Origin: Deinococcus phoenicis
Lineage (GTDB): Bacteria > Deinococcota > Deinococci > Deinococcales > Deinococcaceae
Direction: 5' to 3'
Length of the DNA: 64,000 nt
NCBI RefSeq assembly: GCF_000599865.1
Contig: NZ_JHAC01000008.1
Coordinates: 1 to 64,000, forward strand
The position numbers were made by a program, and so were the translations under genes. Below are positions 1 through 12,711 of this stretch, piece by piece. Under the pieces are notes generated by a model, which made no database searches, was not told where the DNA came from, and saw only the letters and a list, made by a program, of their open reading frames with translations. Positions within the stretch are counted from its first letter, which is position 1. Each line of letters opens with the position of its first letter.

Positions 1-11
1 CATCTCTTCAC

Positions 12-56
<45 letters not shown>

Positions 57-222
57 ATTCCCTCCACCTGTCAACTCCCCCCCGGAAGGTCTTTCTTGAA
101 ATATGAAAAAGTGCGCTGGCGACGGCCTCCGGGAAGCCCTTTCCGCCGCCGCATCCCCGTTTGGGGGCTGCCTGCTTCCCAGGGCAACTGGCCGCGCCGC
201 TGGGTGAGCGGGGTGGCTCACC

Positions 223-228
223 TATACT
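223..228 (+). promoter_or_regulatory. Candidate -10 box for prfB
   Basis: TATACT lies about 60 nt before the prfB GTG. No convincing -35 is visible, as in many promoters in this window. The rest of positions 1-287 shows no convincing gene; short ORFs there have no Shine-Dalgarno sequence or recognisable motif. Confidence 0.4.
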
Positions 229-287
229 CCTGAGCGGCAGACACCCGCGCCCCGCTCAACGGGAGACCCGCGGAAGGGAGACACGCC

Positions 288-1383
<1,096 letters not shown>

Positions 1384-1410
1384 GCCGGGCGGAGCACTGC
1401 ACCCGGCGAG

Positions 1411-1443
1411 GGGAGAGACGAGAACTGCGTCTCTTCCCTTTTT
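1411..1443 (+). terminator. Intrinsic terminator after prfB
   Basis: GGGAGAGACG (1411-1420) pairs with CGTCTCTTCCC (1428-1438) with one bulge, followed by a run of T. Confidence 0.85.
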
Positions 1444-1576
1444 GTCTGCCCCGCTGCATGACGGGTCAGCCCCGGGAGACAGGTTTGGGTGACAGAACGC
1501 CGCTAGACTTTGAAGGACGCGGGTTCTCCCTTCCCGGAAGGGCAGTCGGGGAACCGCCTCCCCCCTCCTTCCTGTT

Positions 1577-2572
1577 ATGACCCCAGAACGCTCCATTCCC
1601 GGCTACAAGCTCCTGCATCTGCTGGGGCGCGGTCACACGGCCCTGGTTCACCTGGCGCAGGACCCGCAGGGCAGGCAGGTGGCCCTGAAAATTCCGCTGG
1701 AAGAAACGCTGCGGGTGCAGGAAGCCGCCGAGCGCTTCGGCAACGAGGTGCGGATGACCCTCCAGTTCCGGCATCCCCAGGTGGTGCAGGGCTATACCGG
1801 CACGGCGTATGGCCCGAAAGCGTTCGTGGCGCTGCGCCACTACCCGGAAGGCACCCTCTGCGACGTGCTGACGCAGCGGGCGGGCAAGAAACTGCCCCTG
1901 GAAGAAGCCCTGCGCGTGCTGGCCGACGTGGCCTCGGGCCTCACGTACCTGCACCGGCTGGGGGCCGTGCATCAGGACGTGAAGACGCAGAACGTCTATC
2001 TGGATGGAGGCCGGGCCGCGTTGGGCGACCTGGGGAGCGCCTACTTCACGGCGCAGGGGGGCCAGTCGAGCGGCAGTCCCTACTATATGGCCCCGGAGAT
2101 CTATCACGGGGAAAGCAGCAGCAGTGCCAGCGACGTCTACAGCCTCGGGGTGCTGGCCTACGAATTGCTCAGCGGCCAGCGGCCCCACCAGGGCGACACC
2201 TACGAGGAACTGATGGTGGCGCACCTGAACCGCTTCGCGCCTCCGCTCTCGCACCTGAATCCGCAGGTCCCGCGTTCCGTGGCCCGGCTGGCAGAACTCG
2301 CGCTCGCCAAGCGGCCCCAGGACCGGCCCCCGGCAGAGATCCTGCGCCGCGCCCTCCTCGCGGCCCTGGGAGAGCCGGCCGAGGAAGAAGACGCGGAGGC
2401 GGAAGCCGCGCCCCCCATCGCCACCACGCCCACACCCCGGCAAATGGGCCGTCACGGCCCAGTGACGCCCCGTGTCCCGACCCAGCCCGTTGCTGCTGGA
2501 GAGGCCCCCGGGGCGGCCACGACGGAAGAACGGGGCAGCGCCCGCTGGAATCCCTTCAAGCGCCGGAAGTAA
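1577..2572 (+). CDS. Serine/threonine protein kinase (Hanks type), soluble
   Basis: Predicted cytoplasmic protein kinase of 331 residues. The glycine loop is GRGHTALV (17-24), the ATP-binding lysine is K38 (VALKIP), the catalytic loop is HQDVKTQN (132-139), the metal motif is DLG (151-153), and the P+1 region ends in MAPE. The catalytic Asp is kept, but the Arg of HRD is Gln, so phosphorylation of the activation loop may not be needed. The C-terminal 70 residues are Pro/Ala-rich and end in a basic cluster (KRRK). There is no transmembrane segment or PASTA domain. No Shine-Dalgarno is seen before ATG 1577. The last 17 bp overlap the end of the convergent acetyltransferase gene. Substrate unknown. 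Confidence 0.88.
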   Translation: MTPERSIPGYKLLHLLGRGHTALVHLAQDPQGRQVALKIPLEETLRVQEAAERFGNEVRMTLQFRHPQVVQGYTGTAYGPKAFVALRHYPEGTLCDVLTQRAGKKLPLEEALRVLADVASGLTYLHRLGAVHQDVKTQNVYLDGGRAALGDLGSAYFTAQGGQSSGSPYYMAPEIYHGESSSSASDVYSLGVLAYELLSGQRPHQGDTYEELMVAHLNRFAPPLSHLNPQVPRSVARLAELALAKRPQDRPPAEILRRALLAALGEPAEEEDAEAEAAPPIATTPTPRQMGRHGPVTPRVPTQPVAAGEAPGAATTEERGSARWNPFKRRK

Positions 2573-3500
2573 GCGCGAACAGCTGGTGCAGCTCGAAGCG
2601 GCCGGGTCGCGCCTCGAAGCCCAGACGGCGGTTTACGGCCAGCATCGGGGCATTGCGGCTGTGGTTGTTGGTCCGCATGGCGGTCAGTCCGGCTTCCCGC
2701 GCCCGGCGAATGGCGTGCAGCTTGAGCGGGAGCGCCAGACCCTGCCCGCGCGCCTGCGGATGCACGGCGGTCAGTTCGTTGTAGGCCATCAGCTGGTAGG
2801 CCACCAGCGCCGTCGTGCCGAGCCACCCGCCGTCTGGCCCGACCGCCAGAACCAGCCAGTCGGGACGCGGGTCGTGGTCGAGGTGCAGAATCTCCCGCAC
2901 CTGCTTCGGGGGCCAGCGCGGATGCCCCGCGAGGTCGGGCGTTTCGGTCAGGCGGTCCGCGAAGAAGTTCAGGTACTGCTCCAGGGTGGCCGCGTCCGCG
3001 CCGCCCAGGTCCGTGAAAGTCACGCCCTGTGCCGCCGCACGCGCCAGCGCCTCCCGGTGCGGTGTTTCATCGAAGGTGGTCAGATCCAGCTCGGAGGCGA
3101 AGCGGTGGGCGTGCGGGCGCAAGCCCCGGCGCTCGGCCCAGGCCAGACTGTCCGGCTCTGTGTCGGCCACGTCGGCGGCCAGCCCCGCCGCGCCCGCCTC
3201 ACGCGCGGCCTGCTCCACTTCCGCCCACAGTGCCCGGCCCAACCCCCTCCCCCGCGCTTCCGGGTGAACGAGGACGCTGGCATGCAGGAAGCCCGGCGGG
3301 TCGAAGGGAAAGAAGGAGAGGTGGGCCAGACCCTGCACCTCTCCCCCACGCTCGGCCACCCAGCGGCGGTTGAGCTGCTGCGGGTCGCGGCGGGCCTCCC
3401 CAGCCCGGAAAGCCTCGACCGTGACCGTGCGATCCAGAACGAGATTCGACAGGGCCACCCAGGCGGGGGCGTCGGCGTCCATGAAGGGGCAGGGCCTCAA
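2556..3500 (-). CDS. Tandem GNAT-family N-acetyltransferase
   Basis: A 314-residue protein with two GNAT-like halves. The first carries the acetyl-CoA loop ARGRGLGRAL near residue 85, and the second ARGQGLALPL followed by an AREAG helix and SRNAPMLAVNRRLGF near the end. Duplicated GNAT proteins commonly acetylate small molecules such as antibiotics or amino-acid derivatives, but no substrate can be read from the sequence. ATG 3500 overlaps the TGA of the upstream DinB-like gene by the four-base ATGA arrangement, so the two are translationally coupled. Its 3' end overlaps the kinase gene on the other strand. Confidence 0.82.
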   Translation of the reverse strand: MRPCPFMDADAPAWVALSNLVLDRTVTVEAFRAGEARRDPQQLNRRWVAERGGEVQGLAHLSFFPFDPPGFLHASVLVHPEARGRGLGRALWAEVEQAAREAGAAGLAADVADTEPDSLAWAERRGLRPHAHRFASELDLTTFDETPHREALARAAAQGVTFTDLGGADAATLEQYLNFFADRLTETPDLAGHPRWPPKQVREILHLDHDPRPDWLVLAVGPDGGWLGTTALVAYQLMAYNELTAVHPQARGQGLALPLKLHAIRRAREAGLTAMRTNNHSRNAPMLAVNRRLGFEARPGRFELHQLFALTSGA

Positions 3501-4018
3501 GCCTGCGCCCCCAGCGCCTTCACCAGCTGCCGGATGCTGCCCAGGTGGTAGGCGACGTGCGCGACAGCCCCAGCCAGCCCGCCGGTCGCGTCCCCCGTCG
3601 CCGGAGCGACCGCCTGCGTGCGGGCAAACTTCACCAGCTCCTCGTACGTCTGCCGCACCCGCGCCCGCAGCGCCGCCCAGTCTTCCTCGCCTATCTGCGC
3701 GGGCTGGAAGCTCCCCTTCCAGTCGAACGGCCCCCGGTCGCCGTCCCGCTCCCAGCGCACGATGACTTCCAGGTGAAAGGCCGTGTGCCGGGCGTGTCCG
3801 GCCACCGTCGAGCCGTGAACGTCGCGGCTGGCCTGCGCCGCGCTCAGGCGCTCCAGCGTGGCGAGCAACCCGTGATTGCCGCTGCCGTCCGCCTGCGTGC
3901 CGTCCAGAAAGGCGGTGCCCTGGCCGGGCGTGCCGCCCTCCACGGCCTCTTTCAGGATGTCGAGGATGCCTTCCACCCAGTTCTGGGCTGTCTCATTCTG
4001 GGCTGTCTCGTCGCTCAT
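3497..4018 (-). CDS. DinB-like (YfiT/DUF664 clan) putative metal-binding protein
   Basis: A 173-residue protein with the four-helix-bundle pattern of the DinB superfamily. It has a His-rich helix (AGHARHTAFHLEV, about residue 75) and a late AHVAYHLGSIRQLVKAL helix that would supply the third metal ligand. Members of this clan are stress- or thiol-linked enzymes, and Deinococcus genomes carry many. ATG 4018 follows a leaderless-type -10 (TACGCT, 4024-4029). Residues 4-13 contain a tandem ETAQN pair encoded by a 15-bp direct repeat. It is coupled to the downstream acetyltransferase. The exact reaction is unknown. Confidence 0.72.
   Translation of the reverse strand: MSDETAQNETAQNWVEGILDILKEAVEGGTPGQGTAFLDGTQADGSGNHGLLATLERLSAAQASRDVHGSTVAGHARHTAFHLEVIVRWERDGDRGPFDWKGSFQPAQIGEEDWAALRARVRQTYEELVKFARTQAVAPATGDATGGLAGAVAHVAYHLGSIRQLVKALGAQA
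3981..4010. repeat. Tandem 15-bp duplication in the DinB-like gene
   Basis: TTCTGGGCTGTCTC plus one variable base occurs twice head to tail (3981-3995, 3996-4010), duplicating the peptide ETAQN. It looks like a recent slippage duplication. Confidence 0.85.
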
Positions 4019-4023
4019 GCCCC

Positions 4024-4029
4024 AGCGTA
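4024..4029 (-). promoter_or_regulatory. Leaderless -10 box for the DinB-like gene
   Basis: TACGCT on the minus strand, 5 nt before ATG 4018, matching the TAnnnT-spacer-start pattern seen repeatedly here. Confidence 0.55.
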
Positions 4030-4157
4030 CCGGGAACCGTGGGGGGCGGACATGGTCCGGGTGGCTCTGGCGCGGCGGGCCGCCGTCTGCTACAGTTGCC
4101 AGTTGCGCCGCCCGGCGAGGCCCGAGCCTTGCCCGTGTGGCCGGAAGCGAGGTGAAT

Positions 4158-4466
<309 letters not shown>

Positions 4467-4479
4467 GCGCCTTCGTCCG

Positions 4480-4496
4480 TTACGCGCTTGACGTAA
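4480..4496 (+). promoter_or_regulatory. RDRM-like palindrome over the ssb promoter (candidate DdrO site)
   Basis: TTACGCGCTTGACGTAA is a 17-bp palindrome with perfect 5-bp arms (TTACG/CGTAA). It matches the Deinococcus radiation/desiccation response motif (consensus TTATGTCATTGACATAA) at 12 of 17 positions, with the same length and arm spacing. It covers the -35 hexamer of the ssb promoter, as expected for repression by DdrO and release by IrrE cleavage of DdrO. ssb is a known RDR-regulon member in D. radiodurans. Confidence 0.7.
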
Positions 4497-4516
4497 TTGG
4501 ATAGGTTTGTTACTCT
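4488..4516 (+). promoter_or_regulatory. ssb promoter (-35 and -10)
   Basis: TTGACG (4488-4493), a 17-nt spacer, and TACTCT (4511-4516): one of the few promoters here with both boxes. It gives ssb its own transcript within the ribosomal-protein cluster. Confidence 0.8.
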
Positions 4517-4565
4517 TGGGTTAACCCGCAAGGGCCGTCCGCCAGCAACGCACAAACTCCAGTAC

Positions 4566-4583
4566 GAGTACAGCTTTGTACTC
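4566..4583 (+). promoter_or_regulatory. Hairpin in the ssb 5' leader
   Basis: GAGTACA and TGTACTC form a perfect 7-bp stem with a GCTT loop, ending 10 nt before the AAAGGAG ribosome site (4594-4600). It has no T-run, so it is not a terminator. It may stabilise the leader or tune translation. Confidence 0.6.
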
Positions 4584-4594
4584 CGCCAGCCACA

Positions 4595-5506
<912 letters not shown>

Positions 5507-5542
5507 CCCGTTTGGGCAGAGGGCAGGGATTGAGGAACTCCT

Positions 5543-5815
<273 letters not shown>

Positions 5816-5828
5816 GGAGGCTTGAAGC

Positions 5829-6269
<441 letters not shown>

Positions 6270-6283
6270 CGCCCAGCGCGGCA

Positions 6284-6322
6284 GTGGAGGCCCCAGCTTT
6301 TGCCGGGGCCTCCACTCTTTCT
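6284..6322 (+). terminator. Intrinsic terminator after rplI
   Basis: A perfect 11-bp stem GTGGAGGCCCC (6284-6294)/GGGGCCTCCAC (6305-6315) followed by TCTTTCT. Confidence 0.92.
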
Positions 6323-6409
6323 CTGCGCTTTGAGCGATGCCTCATCTTGCCGGCCGTCTGCCGGACAGGGCCGCCCGGACCGGGTACGGTGAAGGCCGGA
6401 GGTTTCCCC

Positions 6410-7144
6410 ATGCTCAAGCCCACGCTGACGCTGGCCGCCCTCGCCCTCTCGTCCCTGGCGCTGGGGCAGGCCGTCAAGGGAATGGACGTGACCGTGACCA
6501 GCGGCGGCAAGGCGTACAGGAGCTACCTCGCCGCACCTGCCAGCGCCACCCCCAAACCCGCCGTGATCCTGCTGCATTCCTTCCGGGGACTGGAACAGGG
6601 CTACCGCGATCTGGTGGACGAGCTGGCGGCGGCAGGCTTCGTGACGCTGGCACTGGGCTGGCAGACCTTCGAGCAGGAACCCAGCGACGGCACCGTGAAG
6701 ACGCTGGTGGAAGACGGCCTGAAGTACCTGGGCACACGGCGCGACGTGAACATGAACGCGGTGGGCCTGACCGGCTTCTGCGCGGGCGGGCGCTACACGA
6801 TGCTGCTGCTGCCGCAGATGAAACAGTTCAGGGCGGGCGTGGCCTGGTACGGCTTCCCCGATCAGGGCGGCACGGCGGCCAAACCGCAGGCTCCCAGCGC
6901 CTTGATCGGGCAACTGACGGCCCCGCTGCTGATCATTCACGGCACCAGGGACCAGGCCAGCCCCATCGCGGGGATCTACGCCTATGCCCAGAAGCTGGAC
7001 GCCGCGAACAAGGTCTTCAAGCTCAGCGTGTACCAGGGCGAACCGCACGGCTTCCTGCTGGCCGACAGCCGGATCGCGGACACCTTCGCCAGCCGCGACG
7101 CCCGGCGCGACATGGTGAACTATTTCCGCGAGTCTCTGCGCTGA
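6410..7144 (+). CDS. Secreted dienelactone-hydrolase-family protein
   Basis: An alpha/beta hydrolase of 244 residues with an N-terminal signal peptide (LTLAALALSSLALGQA), so probably periplasmic or envelope-located. The catalytic triad is visible: Cys124 in GFCAGGRY (dienelactone-hydrolase type nucleophile elbow), Asp181 in GTRDQASP and His213 in GEPHGF. The family opens lactones and related esters, but the true substrate is unknown. ATG 6410 has a GGAGGT ribosome site (6398-6403), which rules out the longer upstream frame. It stands as a single gene between the L9 terminator and the acyl-CoA synthetase. Confidence 0.88.
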   Translation: MLKPTLTLAALALSSLALGQAVKGMDVTVTSGGKAYRSYLAAPASATPKPAVILLHSFRGLEQGYRDLVDELAAAGFVTLALGWQTFEQEPSDGTVKTLVEDGLKYLGTRRDVNMNAVGLTGFCAGGRYTMLLLPQMKQFRAGVAWYGFPDQGGTAAKPQAPSALIGQLTAPLLIIHGTRDQASPIAGIYAYAQKLDAANKVFKLSVYQGEPHGFLLADSRIADTFASRDARRDMVNYFRESLR

Positions 7145-7235
7145 GGGCGTTCCCTGGCGCGTGACGCGCCCGCCCTGCCCGCCGGGTCTAAAGTAGGGGC
7201 ACCAAATCCATAGTGCTGTCCCGGAGGTGCCCCCG

Positions 7236-8792
7236 ATGAAGACGCCCCTCACGCCCCTGGACCTGGTCCGGCGTGGCCTCAAGACCTATCCGCAACGCAT
7301 GGCCGTGACGCAACCCGGCGGCCCCAGCTTCAGCTACCAGGAGTGGGGCGGGCGTATTTATCGCCTGGCCCGCGCGGTGGCGGTGGCTGTTCCGCCCGGC
7401 TCGCGGGTGGCGGTCCTGTCGCCCAACACGCACGAGGGCCTCTTGACCTACGCGGCGGTGCCCTGGTCCGGCAATGTGCTGGTGCCGCTGAACACGCGCC
7501 TGGTGCCGGAGGAATACGCCTTTCAGCTGCGGCACGCGCAGGTCAGTCTGGTCCTGGCCGATACGACCCTCGCGCCGCGCGTGGAGGAGGTCTGCCGCGA
7601 GCTGGGCATCGGGCTGTGGGTGATGGGCGAGGGCAGCGACTTCGAGGAGCGGTTGAGCAGGCAGGACGCCTCTCCCCTGCCCCTCCCCGCGCTGGACGAG
7701 GACGACGTGATCACCATCAACTACACCTCGGGCACGACCAGCAGCCCCAAGGGCGTGATGCTGACGCACCGCAATACGCTGCTGAACGCCGTGGAGACGC
7801 TGTACAACCTGCAGTTCGATCAGGACAGCGTGTACCTGCACACCCTCCCCGACTTTCACGCGAACGGGTGGGGCGGGGTCTGGAGTCCCTTTGGGGTGGG
7901 GGCGACCCATGTGACGCTGCCCGCCGTACGGGGCGAGACGATCCATGACGCGGTTCATGCCTACGGCGTCACTCACCTGTCGGCCGCGCCGACCGTGCTG
8001 AGCATGATCACCGACCCCGCCAGCGCCCGGCGCACGCCCCGGACAGTTCGCGTGGCGACGGCGGGCAGCCCGCCCCACGCGCGCACCATCGCGGACATGG
8101 ACGCCCTGGGCTTCGAGGTCCTTCAGGTGTACGGCCTGACCGAGACCAGCCCGCTGATCACGGTCGCGGAACTCTCGGAGGCCGAGCGCGCGCTCCCCAC
8201 CGCCGAGCGGGCCGCGCTGACCGCCAAGCAGGGCTTCGAGATGTTGCTGGCCGGAGAGGTAGAGGTGATGTCGCCGGGCTTCACGCCCGTTCCCCAGGAC
8301 GGCCAGACGCTGGGCGAGATCATGGTGCGCGGCAATCTGGTGATGCACGGCTATCTCGACAACCCGGAAGCGACCGCCAAAGCCTTCGAGGGCGGCTGGT
8401 TCCATACCGGCGACGTGGCGGTGGTTCACCCGAGTGGCCGCATCGAGATCCGCGACCGCAACAAGGACGTGATCATCTCGGGCGGCGAGAACATCAGCAG
8501 CGTGGAGGTGGAAGGCGTGCTGTACGCGCACCCCGCCGTCCGCGAGGCGGTGGTCGTCGCCCACCCCGACGAGAAGTGGGGCGAGGTGCCCTGCGCCTTT
8601 ATCGCCCTGCACGCGGGGCAGCAGGCCAGCCCCGAAGACCTCACCGCCCACGTCCGCCAGCACCTCGCCGGATACAAGGCCCCCAAGCATTACGTGTTCC
8701 GCGACGACCTGCCCAAGACGGCCAGCGGCAAGTTCCAGAAGTTCCTGCTGAGAAATGAACTGTGGGAGGGCCGAGAGCGCGCGGTGAACTGA
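7236..8792 (+). CDS. Acyl-CoA synthetase (AMP-forming), fatty-acid type
   Basis: Activates a carboxylic acid to its CoA ester through an acyl-AMP. The 518-residue product carries all ANL-family motifs in order: TINYTSGTTSSPKGVMLTHR (P-loop), VYGLTETSPLI, GWFHTGDVAVV, the hinge region RNKDVIISGGENISSVEVE, and the catalytic lysine in LPKTASGKFQKFLLR. Overall it resembles medium/long-chain fatty acyl-CoA ligases of the AlkK type. GGAGGT (7223-7228) places the start at ATG 7236 rather than the overlapping GTG 7227. The gene probably feeds beta-oxidation, matching the acyl-CoA dehydrogenase at 22.9 kb. Confidence 0.9.
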   Translation: MKTPLTPLDLVRRGLKTYPQRMAVTQPGGPSFSYQEWGGRIYRLARAVAVAVPPGSRVAVLSPNTHEGLLTYAAVPWSGNVLVPLNTRLVPEEYAFQLRHAQVSLVLADTTLAPRVEEVCRELGIGLWVMGEGSDFEERLSRQDASPLPLPALDEDDVITINYTSGTTSSPKGVMLTHRNTLLNAVETLYNLQFDQDSVYLHTLPDFHANGWGGVWSPFGVGATHVTLPAVRGETIHDAVHAYGVTHLSAAPTVLSMITDPASARRTPRTVRVATAGSPPHARTIADMDALGFEVLQVYGLTETSPLITVAELSEAERALPTAERAALTAKQGFEMLLAGEVEVMSPGFTPVPQDGQTLGEIMVRGNLVMHGYLDNPEATAKAFEGGWFHTGDVAVVHPSGRIEIRDRNKDVIISGGENISSVEVEGVLYAHPAVREAVVVAHPDEKWGEVPCAFIALHAGQQASPEDLTAHVRQHLAGYKAPKHYVFRDDLPKTASGKFQKFLLRNELWEGRERAVN

Positions 8793-8798
8793 GGGCGG

Positions 8799-10085
8799 TC
8801 AGACCCAGACCCGGCCTGCCCGGATCACCGTACGTAGGCGGCGGAGAGCGGCGATGTCGCGGGTAGGGTCCCCTTCGACGATCAAGGCGTCGGCATAGGC
8901 GCCGGGGCGCAGGACACCGACCACCGGTTGTCCACGCCCGGCCAGCAGGCGGCCTGCCGTGCCCGTCGCAGCCCGCAGGGCCTCCAGCGGGGAGAGGTGC
9001 GACTGCTGGACAAGGTGCGCGAGTTCGGCGTGCAGGCCACCGCCGGGCAGATTATCCACGCTGGCGGGGGTGTCGGTCCCCGCGCCGACCTGTCCGCCCA
9101 GATCCAGCACGCGGCGGGTGAGGGCCGCAGCGAGGCGGGCATCCCAGTCGGGGGCGGCACGGTGCCCGCTCGTGGCCGCGTGGACTGCGTTCCATTGCTC
9201 GCGCAGACCGTCCACCGCTGCGCCTCCACGTCGGCCCTGCGGAAGCCCGCTCAAGTCGGCCCGGCGGTCGTGGCGCACGCCCTCGTAAACGCTGAGGGTC
9301 GGCACCAGAACTGTTCCCGCCTCCACCACGGCCTGCGCGAAAGCCGCCAGCGTCCCTTCGTCAGGAAACTGGGTGGTGGGGTCGAAGCCGAGCCGCCGAA
9401 AGGCGAGCGCAAAGCCACTGACGTGTTCCAGAGTCTGCACACCGAACTTCAGCGCCTCCAGAGCATCGACCTGCGCGCCGCTCAGCCCGCGTGTCAGACG
9501 CATCCCCAGGTCGGTCATCACGGGCAGGTCATGTTCCCGTGCCCGCCGCACCGCCGCAGCATAGGCGTCCTGCGGCAACTGCTCATAGAGCTTCACGGTG
9601 TTCACGCCCTCCACCGCGAGCGCGTCCACCGCGGCCCTTGCCTCACCCGGCGTGCGGACGATCCAGGCTCCCGCCGCACGGTCCCCCACCTCGCCCAGCA
9701 CCCCCTCCCCGAAGTGCCGGAAGATGCTGTTCGGCCCGTCCAGAATGGTGCCCGCCCCGAACACGCGTGGCCCCTCGCCCGAAGCCGCCAGCGCCCGCAA
9801 CCCGGTCAGCATGGCCAGGCTGCTTCCCGCATCGCGCACGGTGGTGACGCCTGCCTCGGGAAACCAGCGGGCGTAGTGGGGCCGGGCGTGGACATGCAGG
9901 TCCACCAGACCGGGAAGAATCGTGCCGTCTGGCCCGGTATCCAGCACCCCGATCCCCTCTGACAGGGGCAGGCGTTCGGCCACCTCCAGCACCTGCCCGC
10001 CCTGCATCAGCACGGTGGCGTGGGGCCAGAGGCGTTCGCCGTCGAAGAGGCGTCCGGTGAGCGCCAGCAGGGGAGCATCGGTCAT
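8799..10085 (-). CDS. Amidohydrolase-family protein with an altered metal site
   Basis: A 428-residue TIM-barrel amidohydrolase of the imidazolonepropionase/prolidase-like branch. The first metal motif HVH (64-66), a lysine that could be carbamylated (K165 in VNTVKLYE), the later LEHVSG histidine (H221) and the GAGTDTP aspartate (D338) are all present. The histidine normally found after the K165 strand ('VxAHA') is replaced by TDL (191-193), so the metal centre may be mononuclear or changed in function. The gene converges on the acyl-CoA synthetase, 6 bp apart, and diverges from the HTH regulator. Substrate unknown. Confidence 0.8.
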   Translation of the reverse strand: MTDAPLLALTGRLFDGERLWPHATVLMQGGQVLEVAERLPLSEGIGVLDTGPDGTILPGLVDLHVHARPHYARWFPEAGVTTVRDAGSSLAMLTGLRALAASGEGPRVFGAGTILDGPNSIFRHFGEGVLGEVGDRAAGAWIVRTPGEARAAVDALAVEGVNTVKLYEQLPQDAYAAAVRRAREHDLPVMTDLGMRLTRGLSGAQVDALEALKFGVQTLEHVSGFALAFRRLGFDPTTQFPDEGTLAAFAQAVVEAGTVLVPTLSVYEGVRHDRRADLSGLPQGRRGGAAVDGLREQWNAVHAATSGHRAAPDWDARLAAALTRRVLDLGGQVGAGTDTPASVDNLPGGGLHAELAHLVQQSHLSPLEALRAATGTAGRLLAGRGQPVVGVLRPGAYADALIVEGDPTRDIAALRRLRTVIRAGRVWV

Positions 10086-10117
10086 GCCGCAGCGTGCCGC
10101 ACTCTCTTCTCACACCG

Positions 10118-10123
10118 TAAGCT
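10118..10123 (+). promoter_or_regulatory. Leaderless -10 box for the HTH regulator
   Basis: TAAGCT, 6 nt before GTG 10130. Confidence 0.5.
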
Positions 10124-10129
10124 GGTGCT

Positions 10130-10828
10130 GTGAGTAGTGTCCTGCACCTCTCTGACCCCGCCGCCGTGAAGCTGCTGACGCACGGGCGAACGCGCCGGGT
10201 GCTGGGGGCTTTCTTGAAGGGCGAGAACACCGTGGCGGGCGCAGCACGCGAACTGGCCCTCGACCTCCGCGTGGTCCACCGGGACGTGCTGGCCCTGAAC
10301 GCGGCGGGGCTACTGCGGGTCGTGCGCGAGCAGAAGCGCGCGGGCCGCCCGGTCCGGGTCTATGCGGCGGTCGCCCCGGCCTTTTTCGTGCCGTTTTCCG
10401 CGACGGGCGCGGCCGGGCTGGAGGAGCTGGGCAGCGACCGTGCCGAACGCTATGCCGCGCTGTTTCGCACGGCCTTCTTCCGGGAGTTCGAGCGGCTGCA
10501 CCACGAACAGAGCGGCGGGCGGGGGGGGGGGGTGCGGCTGTACCTCGCGCCGGAGGGCCACGTGCAGGCCGACACAAGCTACGAGGGTGCGGAACTGGTG
10601 GACGCGGGCGTGCGTTATCAGGGACCGCTGGGTCTCGTGCTGAACGCCGACGCGACTGTGACGCTGACCGAAGCCGAGGCGCGGGAAGTGCAGGTGGAGC
10701 TGATCCGGCTGCTGATGCGGCTGCGCCCCCGCACACTGGCCCACGAGGCGGCGGGGGGTGGGCGGCCCTTTCTGCTGAGGCTGGGCCTGGTGCCGGTCAC
10801 GCCGGAGGAACGGGCGACGCTGAGCTGA
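10130..10828 (+). CDS. Winged-helix (ArsR-like) transcriptional regulator
   Basis: A 232-residue protein with an N-terminal winged helix-turn-helix. A recognition helix falls around VAGAARELALDLRVVHRDVLALNAAGLLRV, followed by a basic beta-wing (REQKRAGRPVRVYA). The C-terminal 150 residues hold a conserved-looking but unnamed sensing or dimer domain. Leaderless GTG 10130 sits 6 nt after TAAGCT, and no Shine-Dalgarno is present. It is divergent from the amidohydrolase gene, 44 bp away, a layout typical of local regulators. A run of nine G occurs at the Gly-rich stretch near 10517, a possible slippage site. Confidence 0.68.
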   Translation: MSSVLHLSDPAAVKLLTHGRTRRVLGAFLKGENTVAGAARELALDLRVVHRDVLALNAAGLLRVVREQKRAGRPVRVYAAVAPAFFVPFSATGAAGLEELGSDRAERYAALFRTAFFREFERLHHEQSGGRGGGVRLYLAPEGHVQADTSYEGAELVDAGVRYQGPLGLVLNADATVTLTEAEAREVQVELIRLLMRLRPRTLAHEAAGGGRPFLLRLGLVPVTPEERATLS

Positions 10829-10893
10829 AGACGCCGGGCTGAAGTTGCCGGGGCCTCCTCCGTGCGGCCTACGGTTTGCGGGACGCTTGGCGC

Positions 10894-10899
10894 TAGACT
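10894..10899 (+). promoter_or_regulatory. Candidate -10 box for rny
   Basis: TAGACT, giving a leader of about 105 nt. The -35 is not recognisable. Confidence 0.4.
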
Positions 10900-10904
10900 G
10901 CTGC

Positions 10905-10922
10905 ACGAGTGTCCGCACTCGT
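10905..10922 (+). promoter_or_regulatory. Hairpin at the start of the rny leader
   Basis: ACGAGTG and CACTCGT form a perfect 7-bp stem with loop TCCG, beginning just after the candidate transcription start. It could protect the 5' end of the RNase Y transcript or serve as an operator. It is not followed directly by a T-run. Confidence 0.55.
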
Positions 10923-11010
10923 ACCACAACACTTTTTCTGACACTTCTTTCGGGCGCGGCCGCGAGCGTCGCTCAGGTGCGCCCAACACGGACCGAAAGG
11001 AAGGGCCACC

Positions 11011-12699
<1,689 letters not shown>

Positions 12700-12711
12700 G
12701 GGACAGGGGCA

